Shown: one piece after another, positions 24,451 through 32,817 of the stretch | How the letters are laid out: each line of letters starts with the position of its first letter | Position numbering within the stretch: position 1 is the stretch's first letter | NCBI GenBank assembly: GCA_016712675.1 | Contig: JADJQR010000001.1 | Coordinates: forward strand, 2,418,001 to 2,482,000 | Direction: 5' to 3' | From: a bacterium | GTDB taxonomy: Bacteria > Krumholzibacteriota > Krumholzibacteriia > LZORAL124-64-63 | DNA: 64,000 nucleotides | The notes under the pieces: generated by a model | Seen by the model: only the letters and a program-made list of their open reading frames with translations | What the model was told of the DNA's origin: nothing | Database searches by the model: none | Made by a program: the position numbers and the translations under genes

Positions 24451-25701
24451 TCAGTCGCGTTGCCCCTCGAACAGGCGCTCCAGCCGACGCGCCCGTGCCT
24501 CCCACGTGAACACCTCGAGTGCCCGTTCACGCCCGGCCGCGCCCAGCTCATTGCGACGCGCAGCCGAACTCAGGCACTCCAGAAGGTCGGCTGCCAGGCC
24601 CTCGACATCCCCCGCCTCCCGCAGGAAGCCGGTGACACCCGGCACCACGATCTCGGGCATGCCTCCGATCCGGGTCGCAACCGCGGGCATACCGGTGGCC
24701 ATGCCTTCGACCAGGCTCATGCCGAACGACTCGCTGAACGAGGGATTGGCCAATACGTCGGCGGCAGCATACAGGCGCGGTAGTTCGGCCTGGGGCACCG
24801 AACCGACGAAGGTCACGCGACCGGCCAGGGCACCCTCACTTGCCCGTTGCCGGAGGTAGGCCTGGTAGTCGCTGCAGACCGTGCCGTCGTAGTAGGCGGA
24901 GAGCTGCCGAACCCGCGGATCCGCGCTGATGCCGACGATGTACTCCAGCGGCAATGTCGCCTGTGGGCCCACCAACTCCAGCCGCGCATCCGGCCTCTGG
25001 CGGCAGACCAGTTCCATCGCCTCGAGCAGCGTATGGAGCCCCTTCTCGGGTGACAGCCTCCCGACGAAGATCACGGTCGTCGGCAGCCGGTCACCGCGCC
25101 CGGAACCGGCTGCGGCCGTGAACCGCTCGGGCTCAAAGCCGTTGTACAGCGGCACGCAGTGCCCTTCGACCTGCGGGTGCGCCCGACGGATCAGGTCTGC
25201 GATATACCCGCTCGAGCCGGTCACCAGGTCCACTCCGCGCAACCTCCGGCGCACATCGAGCGCCGGGAACTGCGTGAGCCATTCGCACTGCATCTCCAGC
25301 GCGTACTTGGCGCGCGGCTCAGCCTGCCGGAACGTGGGCAGGAAATTGCTGAAGTTCAGGACATGGACCCAGTCGAAGCGGCCACCTCGCAACTGGCGCG
25401 CCACCGCGCGCGCAAACCCTCCGTAATACAGGCCCGACCGCACGATGCGGTCCTGCGGCACGTAGTTCGGGTACTTCCCGAGCAGGTTCAGCACCGGCGT
25501 GTCCGGCCAATCGCTCACGAATCGGTAGTCGATGCCGTCGTCAGGCAGGTCCGTGCGCGCATTGAGCCGACCGTTGACGAAGACGGTCACCTGGTGCCGG
25601 TCGACCAGGCGCAGCGCGGTGTGCCGGATAATCAGCCCGATCGAGTTCTGTCGGGGCGGCAGGACGGGGTCGATGGGCTGCGCCACGAAGGCGATCCGCA
25701 T
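24451..25701 (-). CDS. glycosyltransferase family 4 (GT-B fold)
   Basis: A 416-residue retaining GT-B glycosyltransferase. The N-terminus 'MRIAFVAQPID' opens the acceptor domain. The donor domain has 'VIFVGRLSPEKGLHTLLEAM' (phosphate-binding Arg/Lys), 'AADVLANPSFSESFGMSLVEGMATGMP' (core 'ESFGMSLVE', the E-x7-E motif) and 'VTGFLREAGD'. It probably transfers a sugar from a nucleotide donor onto the growing glycan on the cytoplasmic side. It is the first gene of the export cluster; the permease follows after 76 bases. The donor and acceptor cannot be told from sequence. A 122-base gap with no obvious promoter separates it from the M23 gene upstream. Confidence 0.93.
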   Translation of the reverse strand: MRIAFVAQPIDPVLPPRQNSIGLIIRHTALRLVDRHQVTVFVNGRLNARTDLPDDGIDYRFVSDWPDTPVLNLLGKYPNYVPQDRIVRSGLYYGGFARAVARQLRGGRFDWVHVLNFSNFLPTFRQAEPRAKYALEMQCEWLTQFPALDVRRRLRGVDLVTGSSGYIADLIRRAHPQVEGHCVPLYNGFEPERFTAAAGSGRGDRLPTTVIFVGRLSPEKGLHTLLEAMELVCRQRPDARLELVGPQATLPLEYIVGISADPRVRQLSAYYDGTVCSDYQAYLRQRASEGALAGRVTFVGSVPQAELPRLYAAADVLANPSFSESFGMSLVEGMATGMPAVATRIGGMPEIVVPGVTGFLREAGDVEGLAADLLECLSSAARRNELGAAGRERALEVFTWEARARRLERLFEGQRD

Positions 25702-25823
25702 GGCGTTCCTCTCGGGCGGCGGCTAAAGCACCGCCAACCGCATTCAAGTCCAATCTTCAAAAAGGGTTCGGCCGGATTCGAGCCACATTAAGCTCGTTGC
25801 TGGCGAACCGCCACGCGGGCGTC

Positions 25824-27743
25824 TCAGCGGTTCTGCTCGCAGATGACCGAAACCGAGGCCACCGCCCGCCACCCTGCCCGGTCCGCCACCTCAAGTTCCA
25901 GGCGATGGGGACCGGCCACGGCGTCGTCCGGGACCGGCACCAGAAGCCGGTCGCGCAACAGATCCGGTTCCACCACAACTGGATGTCCGTCCCAACGTGC
26001 CTTCAGCGAGGCCGGGTCCACGCCGGCGCCCAGGTCGGTCACGGGCACCGCCAAGATCTCCCAGTGCGGCGGGGTCAAGCCGGCCACCGCCGCCCCGTAG
26101 CCCCGGTGCGGCCGGGTCAGCAGCGTTGCCGAACCGATCGCCGGCGGCATGGTGTCCGCCATGGCCGCGTAGGTCCCCGGCCGCGCCAACGCGAAACGGC
26201 GTGGGCCGCCCCTGACTGCCGGCGCCAGCGGCGCGCCGGCCAGCTGCCACCGACCGCCCTCCCACCAGTAGCACAGGTCCTCCGGGCCGTCGCGCTCGTC
26301 GGGAAGGGTGCCCGCCGGCAGCTCGACCACCAGATCCCCGTCCACCGGCCACGACCCGGCGGCCCAGCGGACGGTCGCCCCCAGCGGCGCCAGCCCCTGG
26401 CGGGTCGCTTGCGACACCTGGACCGAGTCGATTTCGGCCCCCGGAAGCGTGGCCAAGCTGAGCGGCGCCAGCAGCGGCAGCCCCAACCCAGGCTCCAACC
26501 GGCGAACGAGCCCCGACATTTCCTCCGGAATCACTTCAAATAATGGCGCCAAGACCATGTCATCAATAAATTTGCCAGATCTCAAGAAATGGACATCCTC
26601 GGCTTCCCAGCCGCCGACAGCCGGACCTGGTTCGGCGGCGGCGGCGAGCACCTCCAACTCCCACGTTGCATCCGCCCGGTTGCCGGCTCGGTCACTCGCC
26701 CGCAGTTCGAGCCTGTGGCGGCCGGGCGCCAGTCCGGTCCCTTCGGCACCCAGGTACCAGCGTTCCCCTTCGCGACCGGCGACCGTCACAGCCGGATCGC
26801 GGTGCAGCCATTGTTCGCGCACCGGCCCGAGTTCCAGCCATTCCAACCGCTGTTGGGCATTCTCTGCGAAGTCGAAGGTCGTGTTGTCGCGGCGCCAGAC
26901 CACCTGGCCGTCCAGCCGCAACTCAAGCCGCGCCGGCTCCAGCCGGTGGCCAGCCGGGTCGCTCGCGTCCACCACACGCGCGCTGAAGGCCACTGGGCCC
27001 GACACACACAACGGAAGATCCCCGATCGCAACGCCGGTGGCTGTCGGCAGTCGCGCCGAAGAACCACCGCCGGCCAGGCGTGTCCGCTCGGATGCGGCCA
27101 CCGCCCGCACATGATGGATCACCGGGGCGATGGTGTCGCGCACGGCGAATCCGGCGACCTGCGGGTCCAGCGGGCGGTTGCCGGCATCCCGCACCTCGAA
27201 ATGCAGGTGGGGCCCGGTGGTCCCGCTCTGTCCGGTCAATCCCACTGCCTGCCCCCGCTCCACGCGGAGCGCGCCGACCGGCGGTTCCAGTTCGACCCGG
27301 TACTGCGCGGTGCGCATCTGCTCCGCGGCCACCTGCTTCTCGACGGCGTCGTCGAAACGGGCCAGGTGCGCGTAGACGTAGATGCGCCCGGAATCGCCGC
27401 GTAGGTAGAGCGCCCGGCCGTAGCCGCCGGGCGTCGTGCGTACTCGCTCGACCCACCCGTTCTCGACGGCGAAAACCGGGAACCCCTCCCGCTCGCGCGT
27501 CTTGAAGTCGACCCCGGCATGGTACCTGCCGTCACGGTATTCCATGAAGTTGCTCGTCAGCCAGCGGGCGGGCAGGTCCAGCGGCCACCTCGGCGATGCC
27601 GCGGAATCGCGGGGCGCAGCAGCCGGAAGGGCGCCCGGAAGGGCGGCCGCCCGGGCCGCGTGGACGGTGCCGACGGGCAGCGCCAGCAGAATCGGGACAA
27701 GTCCCGGCAGCAGGTGCCGAATAGGATGTCGGGCCAGGTTCAT
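25824..27743 (-). CDS. secreted M23 (LytM-type) peptidase-domain protein with long C-terminal beta-sandwich region
   Basis: A 639-residue exported protein. The signal peptide is cut near residue 29. The M23 domain (about 55-190) keeps the zinc ligands His75 and Asp79 ('YHAGVD') and 'HLHF' (His179, His181), plus His126 in 'YAHLARF', so it should be catalytically competent. M23 enzymes cut peptidoglycan cross-links or proteins. The remaining ~440 residues show several Ig-like/'RAGNRADATWELEV' type segments (split: 'SDRAGNRAD' and 'VADRAGWRAV') that may bind the wall or other envelope proteins. The ATG is at 27743. Codons at about 26530-26590 are AT-rich within an otherwise very GC-rich gene. 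A divergent promoter region separates it from the PhoH gene. Confidence 0.9.
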   Translation of the reverse strand: MNLARHPIRHLLPGLVPILLALPVGTVHAARAAALPGALPAAAPRDSAASPRWPLDLPARWLTSNFMEYRDGRYHAGVDFKTREREGFPVFAVENGWVERVRTTPGGYGRALYLRGDSGRIYVYAHLARFDDAVEKQVAAEQMRTAQYRVELEPPVGALRVERGQAVGLTGQSGTTGPHLHFEVRDAGNRPLDPQVAGFAVRDTIAPVIHHVRAVAASERTRLAGGGSSARLPTATGVAIGDLPLCVSGPVAFSARVVDASDPAGHRLEPARLELRLDGQVVWRRDNTTFDFAENAQQRLEWLELGPVREQWLHRDPAVTVAGREGERWYLGAEGTGLAPGRHRLELRASDRAGNRADATWELEVLAAAAEPGPAVGGWEAEDVHFLRSGKFIDDMVLAPLFEVIPEEMSGLVRRLEPGLGLPLLAPLSLATLPGAEIDSVQVSQATRQGLAPLGATVRWAAGSWPVDGDLVVELPAGTLPDERDGPEDLCYWWEGGRWQLAGAPLAPAVRGGPRRFALARPGTYAAMADTMPPAIGSATLLTRPHRGYGAAVAGLTPPHWEILAVPVTDLGAGVDPASLKARWDGHPVVVEPDLLRDRLLVPVPDDAVAGPHRLELEVADRAGWRAVASVSVICEQNR

Positions 27744-27782
27744 GGGTCTACTGTCCTCGGCTGGTGCGGCGGGTTCACGCCG

Positions 27783-27812
27783 ACTCTAGCATCGGCAACC
27801 GACAGGGGACAA
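27783..27812 (-). promoter_or_regulatory. possible promoter for the M23 peptidase gene
   Basis: Minus strand TTGTCC (27812-27807), 18-base spacer, TAGAGT (27788-27783), about 40 bases ahead of the ATG. The match to consensus is moderate. Confidence 0.4.
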
Positions 27813-27912
27813 GTCGCGAACCGCGCGCTACCATGGTCACGGGTCGCGCGCGCGGCCCCAGGAGAAGCCAGGCGGCGCCCCGCGCCGCGGCACCAGACCA
27901 GGGAGGGACCCC

Positions 27913-29262
27913 GTGGACGTCCGCAACGGTCAACGCCGGGAAGATGCCGGCATCCCCGTCCCCGCCGGCCGCAGTTTCCTGCTCGACACCAACGTCCTGC
28001 TCCACGATGCCGACAGCCTGCACGCGTTCGAGGAGCACAACCTCATCCTGACGATCGACGTGCTGGAGGAACTGGACCGCTTCAAGCGGGGCAACGACGA
28101 GAAGGGTCGCAACGCGCGGCGGGTGATCCGCGACATCGACGCGCTGCGCGACGGGAAGTCGCTGAGCGAGGGCGTCCCGTTACCCGGCGGCGGCACGTTG
28201 CGGATCCTGGTCAGCAGTTTCACCGAGTACCTCCCCACGGGCATGGACCGCAGCCAGCCGGACAACCGGATCCTGGCCGCGGCGGTCGCCATGCAGGCGG
28301 CGGGCGCCCACGTCACCTTCGTCACCAAGGACATCAACGCGAGGGTCAAGGCCGATGCGCTGGGTATCCGCGCCGAGGACTTCCTCAACCGCGTCGTCAA
28401 CTTCGACGAGCTGTACACGGGCTGGAGCGAGCACGTCGTCCCGGACGGGATCATCAACGACTTCTACGCCGGCCGCCCCGTCAGGCTCGACACGCCGCTG
28501 TGCCCCAACGAGTGCGTCCTGCTGAAGTCGATCGCGAACCCGAAGCACACCGCGCGCGGCATCTTCCGCGGCGACAGCGGCCTGATCGAACCGCTGCAGC
28601 ACGGAGACAGCCGTCCGTGGGGCCTGGGCGCGCGCAATCTCCAGCAGCAGTTCGCCCTGGAACTGCTCATGCGGGAAGACATCCGGCTGGTCACCATGCT
28701 GGGCCAGGCCGGCACGGGCAAGACGCTGCTGGCCCTGGCCGTCGGCCTGCAATTGGTGGCCGAGGAGAAGCGCTACCGGCGCATCATGGTCTCGCGGCCG
28801 ATCATGCCGCTGGGCAAGGACATCGGCTACCTGCCGGGCACCAAGGACGAGAAGCTCACCAGCTGGATGCAGCCCGTCTCGGACAACCTGCAGTTCCTGG
28901 TCGACCCGAAGCTCGAGCACGCCGGTGACAAGGTGCAGTACCTGTACGACACCGGCGTCGTCGAGGCCGAGGCCGTCACCTACATCCGCGGGCGCAGCCT
29001 GCCGAAGCTCTTCATCGTCATCGACGAGGCACAGAACCTGACACCGCACGAGGTGAAGACGGTGGTCAGCCGGGCCGGCGAGGATTCGAAGGTGATCCTG
29101 ACGGGCGATGCCTACCAGATCGACAACCCATATCTCGATGCGTCGTCGAACGGCCTGACCTATGTGGTCGAACGCTTCAAGCAGCAGCCGATCCACGGGC
29201 ACATCACGCTGGCCAAGAGCGAGCGCAGCGAACTGGCCTCCCTGGCCGCCGAGCTGCTTTGA
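27913..29262 (+). CDS. PIN-PhoH family ATPase (PhoH2/YlaK type)
   Basis: A 449-residue protein with two domains. The N-terminal PIN nuclease domain has 'FLLDTNVLLHD' with Asp25, 'EELDRFKRG' and 'DNRILAAA' and 'TKDINARVKA' with further acidic residues. The C-terminal PhoH domain has Walker A 'GQAGTGKT' (Lys270) and Walker B 'LFIVIDEAQN' (Asp371, Glu372). PhoH2 proteins of this fusion type have been described as RNA helicase/ribonucleases. The start is GTG 27913 with GGAGGG just upstream. It is a single gene, divergent from the M23 peptidase and convergent with the lipoprotein gene; the 30 bases after it hold no obvious terminator. Confidence 0.94.
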   Translation: MDVRNGQRREDAGIPVPAGRSFLLDTNVLLHDADSLHAFEEHNLILTIDVLEELDRFKRGNDEKGRNARRVIRDIDALRDGKSLSEGVPLPGGGTLRILVSSFTEYLPTGMDRSQPDNRILAAAVAMQAAGAHVTFVTKDINARVKADALGIRAEDFLNRVVNFDELYTGWSEHVVPDGIINDFYAGRPVRLDTPLCPNECVLLKSIANPKHTARGIFRGDSGLIEPLQHGDSRPWGLGARNLQQQFALELLMREDIRLVTMLGQAGTGKTLLALAVGLQLVAEEKRYRRIMVSRPIMPLGKDIGYLPGTKDEKLTSWMQPVSDNLQFLVDPKLEHAGDKVQYLYDTGVVEAEAVTYIRGRSLPKLFIVIDEAQNLTPHEVKTVVSRAGEDSKVILTGDAYQIDNPYLDASSNGLTYVVERFKQQPIHGHITLAKSERSELASLAAELL

Positions 29263-29292
29263 CCCCGTCCGCGACCGAGCGGGCTCCGGCCG

Positions 29293-30057
29293 TCAGTCGG
29301 CGGTCGGGGCCGCTTCGGCCTGCTCGTGCAGGAACTGGCGTAGCTGTCCGAACAGACAGGCGTTCGCCCGTTTGGTCGCGCGCGTCAGGTTGCGGGTGAC
29401 CAGTTCCTGGTCCGGGCGCGCGGTGGGCGTGATATGCGAGCGATCGCTCACCTCGCCCAGGCAAGCCCGTTGCCAGACGATCTCCCCTCGGCGGTCGCGC
29501 AGCGTCACCCTCACCTCGGCCTCCGCGCGGTGGTCGGTGGGCACCGGGATCGCCATCATCCCGACCGCAGCCGTCGCCACGGCCAGCTTGGCCCGGTGCG
29601 AGGCGTCGTCACCCAGCGCGAAGCCCGCGGCGCCGCCGATGAGCCCGGTCAGTACATACGACAGCGCCGACCGCTTCAGTTCGCAGGTGAACGAGAGGAG
29701 GTCCGCCGACAGCAGGTAGTCCGCCTGCGAGGCCAGCGGCACCAGTTCGACCAGCCCGGTCTGTTCGAGGTCCTGCACGAGGGCATCGGCGTAGATGCGC
29801 GTCACCGGCGCCTCCCACGACGTATCCTTGGGGAACGTGAGACGGAGGAAGCGGCCCTGGCCCTGGCGCTGCACGGCCGGCCGCAGGTCCGTGATCGTGT
29901 CGATGTACAGCGCTGGCGTCCGCGAACCCCACAGCGCCATGTCCACGCGCTCGTCCGGGTAGAGGAATGTCATCTTCTGCGCACCACAGCCGGCCAGTCC
30001 GAACGCGAGCAGGACCACCGCGAAGGCAGGCAGGACCGGGAACAGGAATCGCTTCAT
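29293..30057 (-). CDS. outer-envelope lipoprotein of unknown function
   Basis: A 254-residue lipoprotein. The N-terminus has Lys-Arg, a hydrophobic core and a perfect lipobox LAGC with Cys24. The mature part has a mixed alpha/beta look, with 'YADALVQDLEQTGLVELV' (core 'DALVQDLEQ'), a hydrophobic Gly-rich hairpin 'LTGLIGGAAGFALGDD' (about 135-150) and a strand-rich 'AEAEVRVTLRDRRGEIVW'. The arrangement resembles lipoproteins of the 'ABC-type transport auxiliary' or DUF4136-like classes, but no family was recognised with certainty. ATG 30057 is preceded by GGAGG. It follows the SAM hydrolase gene by 47 bases and may be in the same transcript. Confidence 0.8.
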   Translation of the reverse strand: MKRFLFPVLPAFAVVLLAFGLAGCGAQKMTFLYPDERVDMALWGSRTPALYIDTITDLRPAVQRQGQGRFLRLTFPKDTSWEAPVTRIYADALVQDLEQTGLVELVPLASQADYLLSADLLSFTCELKRSALSYVLTGLIGGAAGFALGDDASHRAKLAVATAAVGMMAIPVPTDHRAEAEVRVTLRDRRGEIVWQRACLGEVSDRSHITPTARPDQELVTRNLTRATKRANACLFGQLRQFLHEQAEAAPTAD

Positions 30058-30104
30058 CGTTTCCTCCAGGCGGGAACGGTTCGGTGGCCCACGGCCCCCC
30101 AAAG

Positions 30105-30908
30105 TTACGGAGCCGCCACCGCGAGGGCCAGCCCCGGCGCCAGTCCCAGTTCCCGGGCGGCGCTGCCGCCGGGCACGGCGATCTCCAGCGTGCCCCCGCT
30201 GCCCCAGTACCAGAAGGGTCGCCCGGCGGGCGCTTCCGCGTAGCATGTGAAAGGCCCCGGCACGATCGTGCCGGCCACCAGCAGACGCGCGCCGGCTGCC
30301 AGGCGGCCGGCTTCCCCGCTGCCGGCGGCCAGGTTGCTGATGCCGTTGCCGAAGCGGTCGATCCAGACCAGCCGCGGGCCTGGCGCCGCTGCGCCCAGGC
30401 TGCCCAGCGCGGCCGGATCGGCGGACGGACCCAGCAGCGCCGCGGGCTCGCCCAGCGCCAGGCGCGCCGCGGCGGGCGCGAAGAGGTCGCGGCCGTGGAA
30501 GGTGGAGCTGACCAGCCCGCTGGCAGGGTGTCCGCGCCCGCAGGCTTCCTCCAGGCGCACGACCACCAGGCCCGGCTCGCTGCGCAGAAACGAGAACAGG
30601 CCGTTGCCGGGCCCCACGAAGCACTGGCCGCGCGCCGCGCAGGCGATCGCCGGCCTTGTCGAGCCGACCCCCGGATCCACGACCGCCAGGTGCACCGTCC
30701 CGGGCGGATAGGTCCCGGCCACCCGTTCGAGGAACCAGGCCGCGGCCGCGACATCGCCGCGCGGCAGGTCGTGGCCGAGATCCGTGACCACCGGGCGCGC
30801 CACCGGTTGCGGGTACCGCGCCCAGCTGGAGTGCAGCGCGCCCTTCAGCTCGGCCACCCAGGGGTCGGCCGCGCCGAAATCCGTCAGCAGCGTGACCAGG
30901 CCGCTCAT
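30105..30908 (-). CDS. SAM hydrolase (SAM hydroxide adenosyltransferase, DUF62 family)
   Basis: A 267-residue member of the DUF62 family, which splits S-adenosylmethionine with water into adenosine and methionine. The pattern is clear: 'LLTDFG' (Asp10), 'VDPGVGS' (77-83), 'FHGRDLFAP' (137-145, with Arg140 and Asp141) and 'IDRFGNGISNL'. The usual 'GPDNG' motif reads GPGNG here (99-103), with Gly101 where the family normally has Asp. The ATG at 30908 overlaps the NhaC-type antiporter stop (ATGA). It is the last gene of a four-gene coupled set. The real function in the cell is unclear for this family; a fluorinase-type activity is unlikely. Confidence 0.9.
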   Translation of the reverse strand: MSGLVTLLTDFGAADPWVAELKGALHSSWARYPQPVARPVVTDLGHDLPRGDVAAAAWFLERVAGTYPPGTVHLAVVDPGVGSTRPAIACAARGQCFVGPGNGLFSFLRSEPGLVVVRLEEACGRGHPASGLVSSTFHGRDLFAPAAARLALGEPAALLGPSADPAALGSLGAAAPGPRLVWIDRFGNGISNLAAGSGEAGRLAAGARLLVAGTIVPGPFTCYAEAPAGRPFWYWGSGGTLEIAVPGGSAARELGLAPGLALAVAAP

Positions 30909-32497
30909 GGCGCGCTGCCGTCGTCGACGCGCCGCCCGAGGACCCGCCAGACAGCCACCAGCACGGCGGCGCCCAGCGGCAGGGACAGCCACGGTGACAA
31001 GCCCAGCCCGACCGGCAGGTAGCCGCAGACCACGCTGATCGCGGCCACCAGCAACGCGTAGGGCAGCTGTGTGCGCACGTGGTCGACGTGGTCGGAGCCG
31101 GTGGCCAGCGAGGACATGATGGTGGTGTCGGAAACCGGCGAGCAGTGATCGCCGAAGACGGACCCCGCCAGTACGGCGCTGACGGCCGCCAGGTGCACGT
31201 GCAGCGCGACGTCCGGCGCCAAGCCGGCGGCGACGGGCAGCTGGGCGCCCAGCGGGTAGACCAGCGGCATCAGGATGGCCATCGTCCCCCAGCTGGTGCC
31301 GGTGGCGAAGCTGACGGCCGCCGCGATCAGGAACGTCAGCAGCGGCAGCATGCGCGCCGACAGCACGTCGCGGCAGGCATCGACCAGGAACGTCGCCGTG
31401 CCCAGCTTGTCGCAGACCGCGCTGAGCGACCAGGCGAGCACCAGGATGCAGACGGCGATCAGCATCGACTTGGCGCCCTCGACGAAGCCGTCGAGCGCCT
31501 GGCTGAGCGTCTGCCGCCGCGAGCCGACCTGCAGGCCCACCGCAAGCGCCGCGCCCCCGAGCGCGGCCCACATCAGCACGGAAAAACTGTCAGCCTGGTT
31601 GAGCACCTCGCGCAGCGTCGGCGTGGCGTTGCCGCCGGCCACGGCCTTGGCGTGGCCGTCGACGTAGAGGCCCAGTGCCGTGACCAGCAGCACGGCCAGG
31701 ATGGGCAGCCCGGCCAGCAGCGGGTGCGCCGGCGCCGCCCCGTCGGGACCGCCCCCCTGCAGCGGCTGGTCCGAGGCCGGCCGCGCGCCGGGTCGCAGCA
31801 CCTGGCCGGTGCGCAGGGCGCGCCGCTCGGCCCGCAGCATCGGTCCCCAGTCCCGCCCGGTCAGCGGCACGAGGTAGATCAGGAGGATCGTCAACAGCGG
31901 ATAGTACGAGTAGGGGATGGTCCGCAGGAAGAACGTGTACGCCTCACCCTCCTGCCCCAGGCGTGTCATCGCCTCCTGGACCAGGCCGACCTCGAAGCCG
32001 ACCCAGGTCGAGATGAAGGCGACGGTCGTCACCGGTGCCGCCGTGCTGTCGACAAGCCACGCGAGCTTCTCGCGGGAGATCCGCAGGCGATCGGTCAGCG
32101 GGCGCATCGTCGAGCCGACCAGCAGCGTGTTGGCGTAGTCGTCGAAGAAGATGACCGTGCCCATCGCCGCCGTGGCCACCTGGGCCCCGCGCCGGCCGCG
32201 CACGCGACGGCCCAGCCAGTGGACGATGCCCTCGGTGGCGCCGCTGCGCGACAGCACCCCCACCATGCCGCCGAGGATGGTCGAGAACAGGACGATCGAC
32301 GCGTGCGAGCGGTCGGCCAGCGCACCGACGAGGAACTGGTCGCCCGTGCGGAGGAAGGCCGTGGCCGGGCTGCCGGTCAGCACCCAGGCCCCCGCCCACA
32401 CGCCCAGCAGCAGCGACAACAGCACCTGCCGTGTCACGAGCGCCAGGCCGATGGCCAGCACCGGCGGCAGCAGCGACAGCCAGCCCGCGTCGTTCAT
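30905..32497 (-). CDS. NhaC-type Na+/H+ antiporter
   Basis: A 530-residue polytopic membrane protein with ~12 hydrophobic helices. 'GTVIFFDDYANTLLVGSTMRP' (core 'FFDDYANTLLVG') and 'FGDHCSPVSDTTIMSS' are hallmarks of the NhaC/COG1757 family, with 'TGTSWGTMAILMPL' in between. These proteins exchange cytoplasmic Na+ for H+ or, in relatives, lysine/malate-type substrates. The start is ATG 32497, chosen from the ATGA overlap with cutA; a longer upstream frame only reads through cutA. The stop overlaps the SAM hydrolase start the same way. Confidence 0.9.
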   Translation of the reverse strand: MNDAGWLSLLPPVLAIGLALVTRQVLLSLLLGVWAGAWVLTGSPATAFLRTGDQFLVGALADRSHASIVLFSTILGGMVGVLSRSGATEGIVHWLGRRVRGRRGAQVATAAMGTVIFFDDYANTLLVGSTMRPLTDRLRISREKLAWLVDSTAAPVTTVAFISTWVGFEVGLVQEAMTRLGQEGEAYTFFLRTIPYSYYPLLTILLIYLVPLTGRDWGPMLRAERRALRTGQVLRPGARPASDQPLQGGGPDGAAPAHPLLAGLPILAVLLVTALGLYVDGHAKAVAGGNATPTLREVLNQADSFSVLMWAALGGAALAVGLQVGSRRQTLSQALDGFVEGAKSMLIAVCILVLAWSLSAVCDKLGTATFLVDACRDVLSARMLPLLTFLIAAAVSFATGTSWGTMAILMPLVYPLGAQLPVAAGLAPDVALHVHLAAVSAVLAGSVFGDHCSPVSDTTIMSSLATGSDHVDHVRTQLPYALLVAAISVVCGYLPVGLGLSPWLSLPLGAAVLVAVWRVLGRRVDDGSAP

Positions 32498-32817
32498 CGG
32501 CCCGCTCCCTGCGCCCAGGCCAGGTAGTCGCGTGAAACGAACGCCGAGGGCCAGGCCACGATCTGGGGGACGTCGTAGGGATGCTGCAGCTTCAACTCGC
32601 CCACGCAGAGGTCGAAGCGGTCCGGCAGCACCTTGAGGACGGCCGCCACCTCCGCGGCGCGGCGGAGTTCGCCCTCCCAGCGGTAGAACGAGACGATGTC
32701 GGCGCCGACCTGCCCGCACACGGCCAGGCCGCCGTCGACCAGGAGCCCCACGACGCGGTCGGCTGTCTCGCGATCGGGGAACGTCGTCGCCAGGATCAGC
32801 AGTTCATGGGCGCTCAT
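32494..32817 (-). CDS. cutA: divalent-cation tolerance protein CutA
   Basis: A 107-residue CutA, a small trimeric ferredoxin-fold protein. 'LATTFPDRETADRVVGLLVDGGLAVCGQV' (core 'TFPDRETA') and 'SFYRWEGELRRAAEVAAVLKV' (core 'SFYRWEGEL') and 'LQHPYDVPQIVAWP' are the family landmarks. It has been linked to copper tolerance in E. coli and to signalling or chaperone-like roles elsewhere. Length is standard. ATG 32817 overlaps the monophosphatase stop and its own stop overlaps the antiporter start (ATGA both times). Confidence 0.95.
   Translation of the reverse strand: MSAHELLILATTFPDRETADRVVGLLVDGGLAVCGQVGADIVSFYRWEGELRRAAEVAAVLKVLPDRFDLCVGELKLQHPYDVPQIVAWPSAFVSRDYLAWAQGAGR

Noticed and set aside
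25755-25790. Short tRNA-like T-arm sequence (GGATTCGAGCC) upstream of the GT4 gene
   Set aside because: No acceptor stem, anticodon arm or D arm could be built around it on either strand; also considered as a weak terminator for the M23 gene (TTTTT after an imperfect stem), too weak to list.
30105-31571. Long N-terminal extension of the SAM hydrolase frame
   Set aside because: It only reads through the antiporter gene in another frame; the family N-terminus and the ATGA overlap fix the start at 30908.
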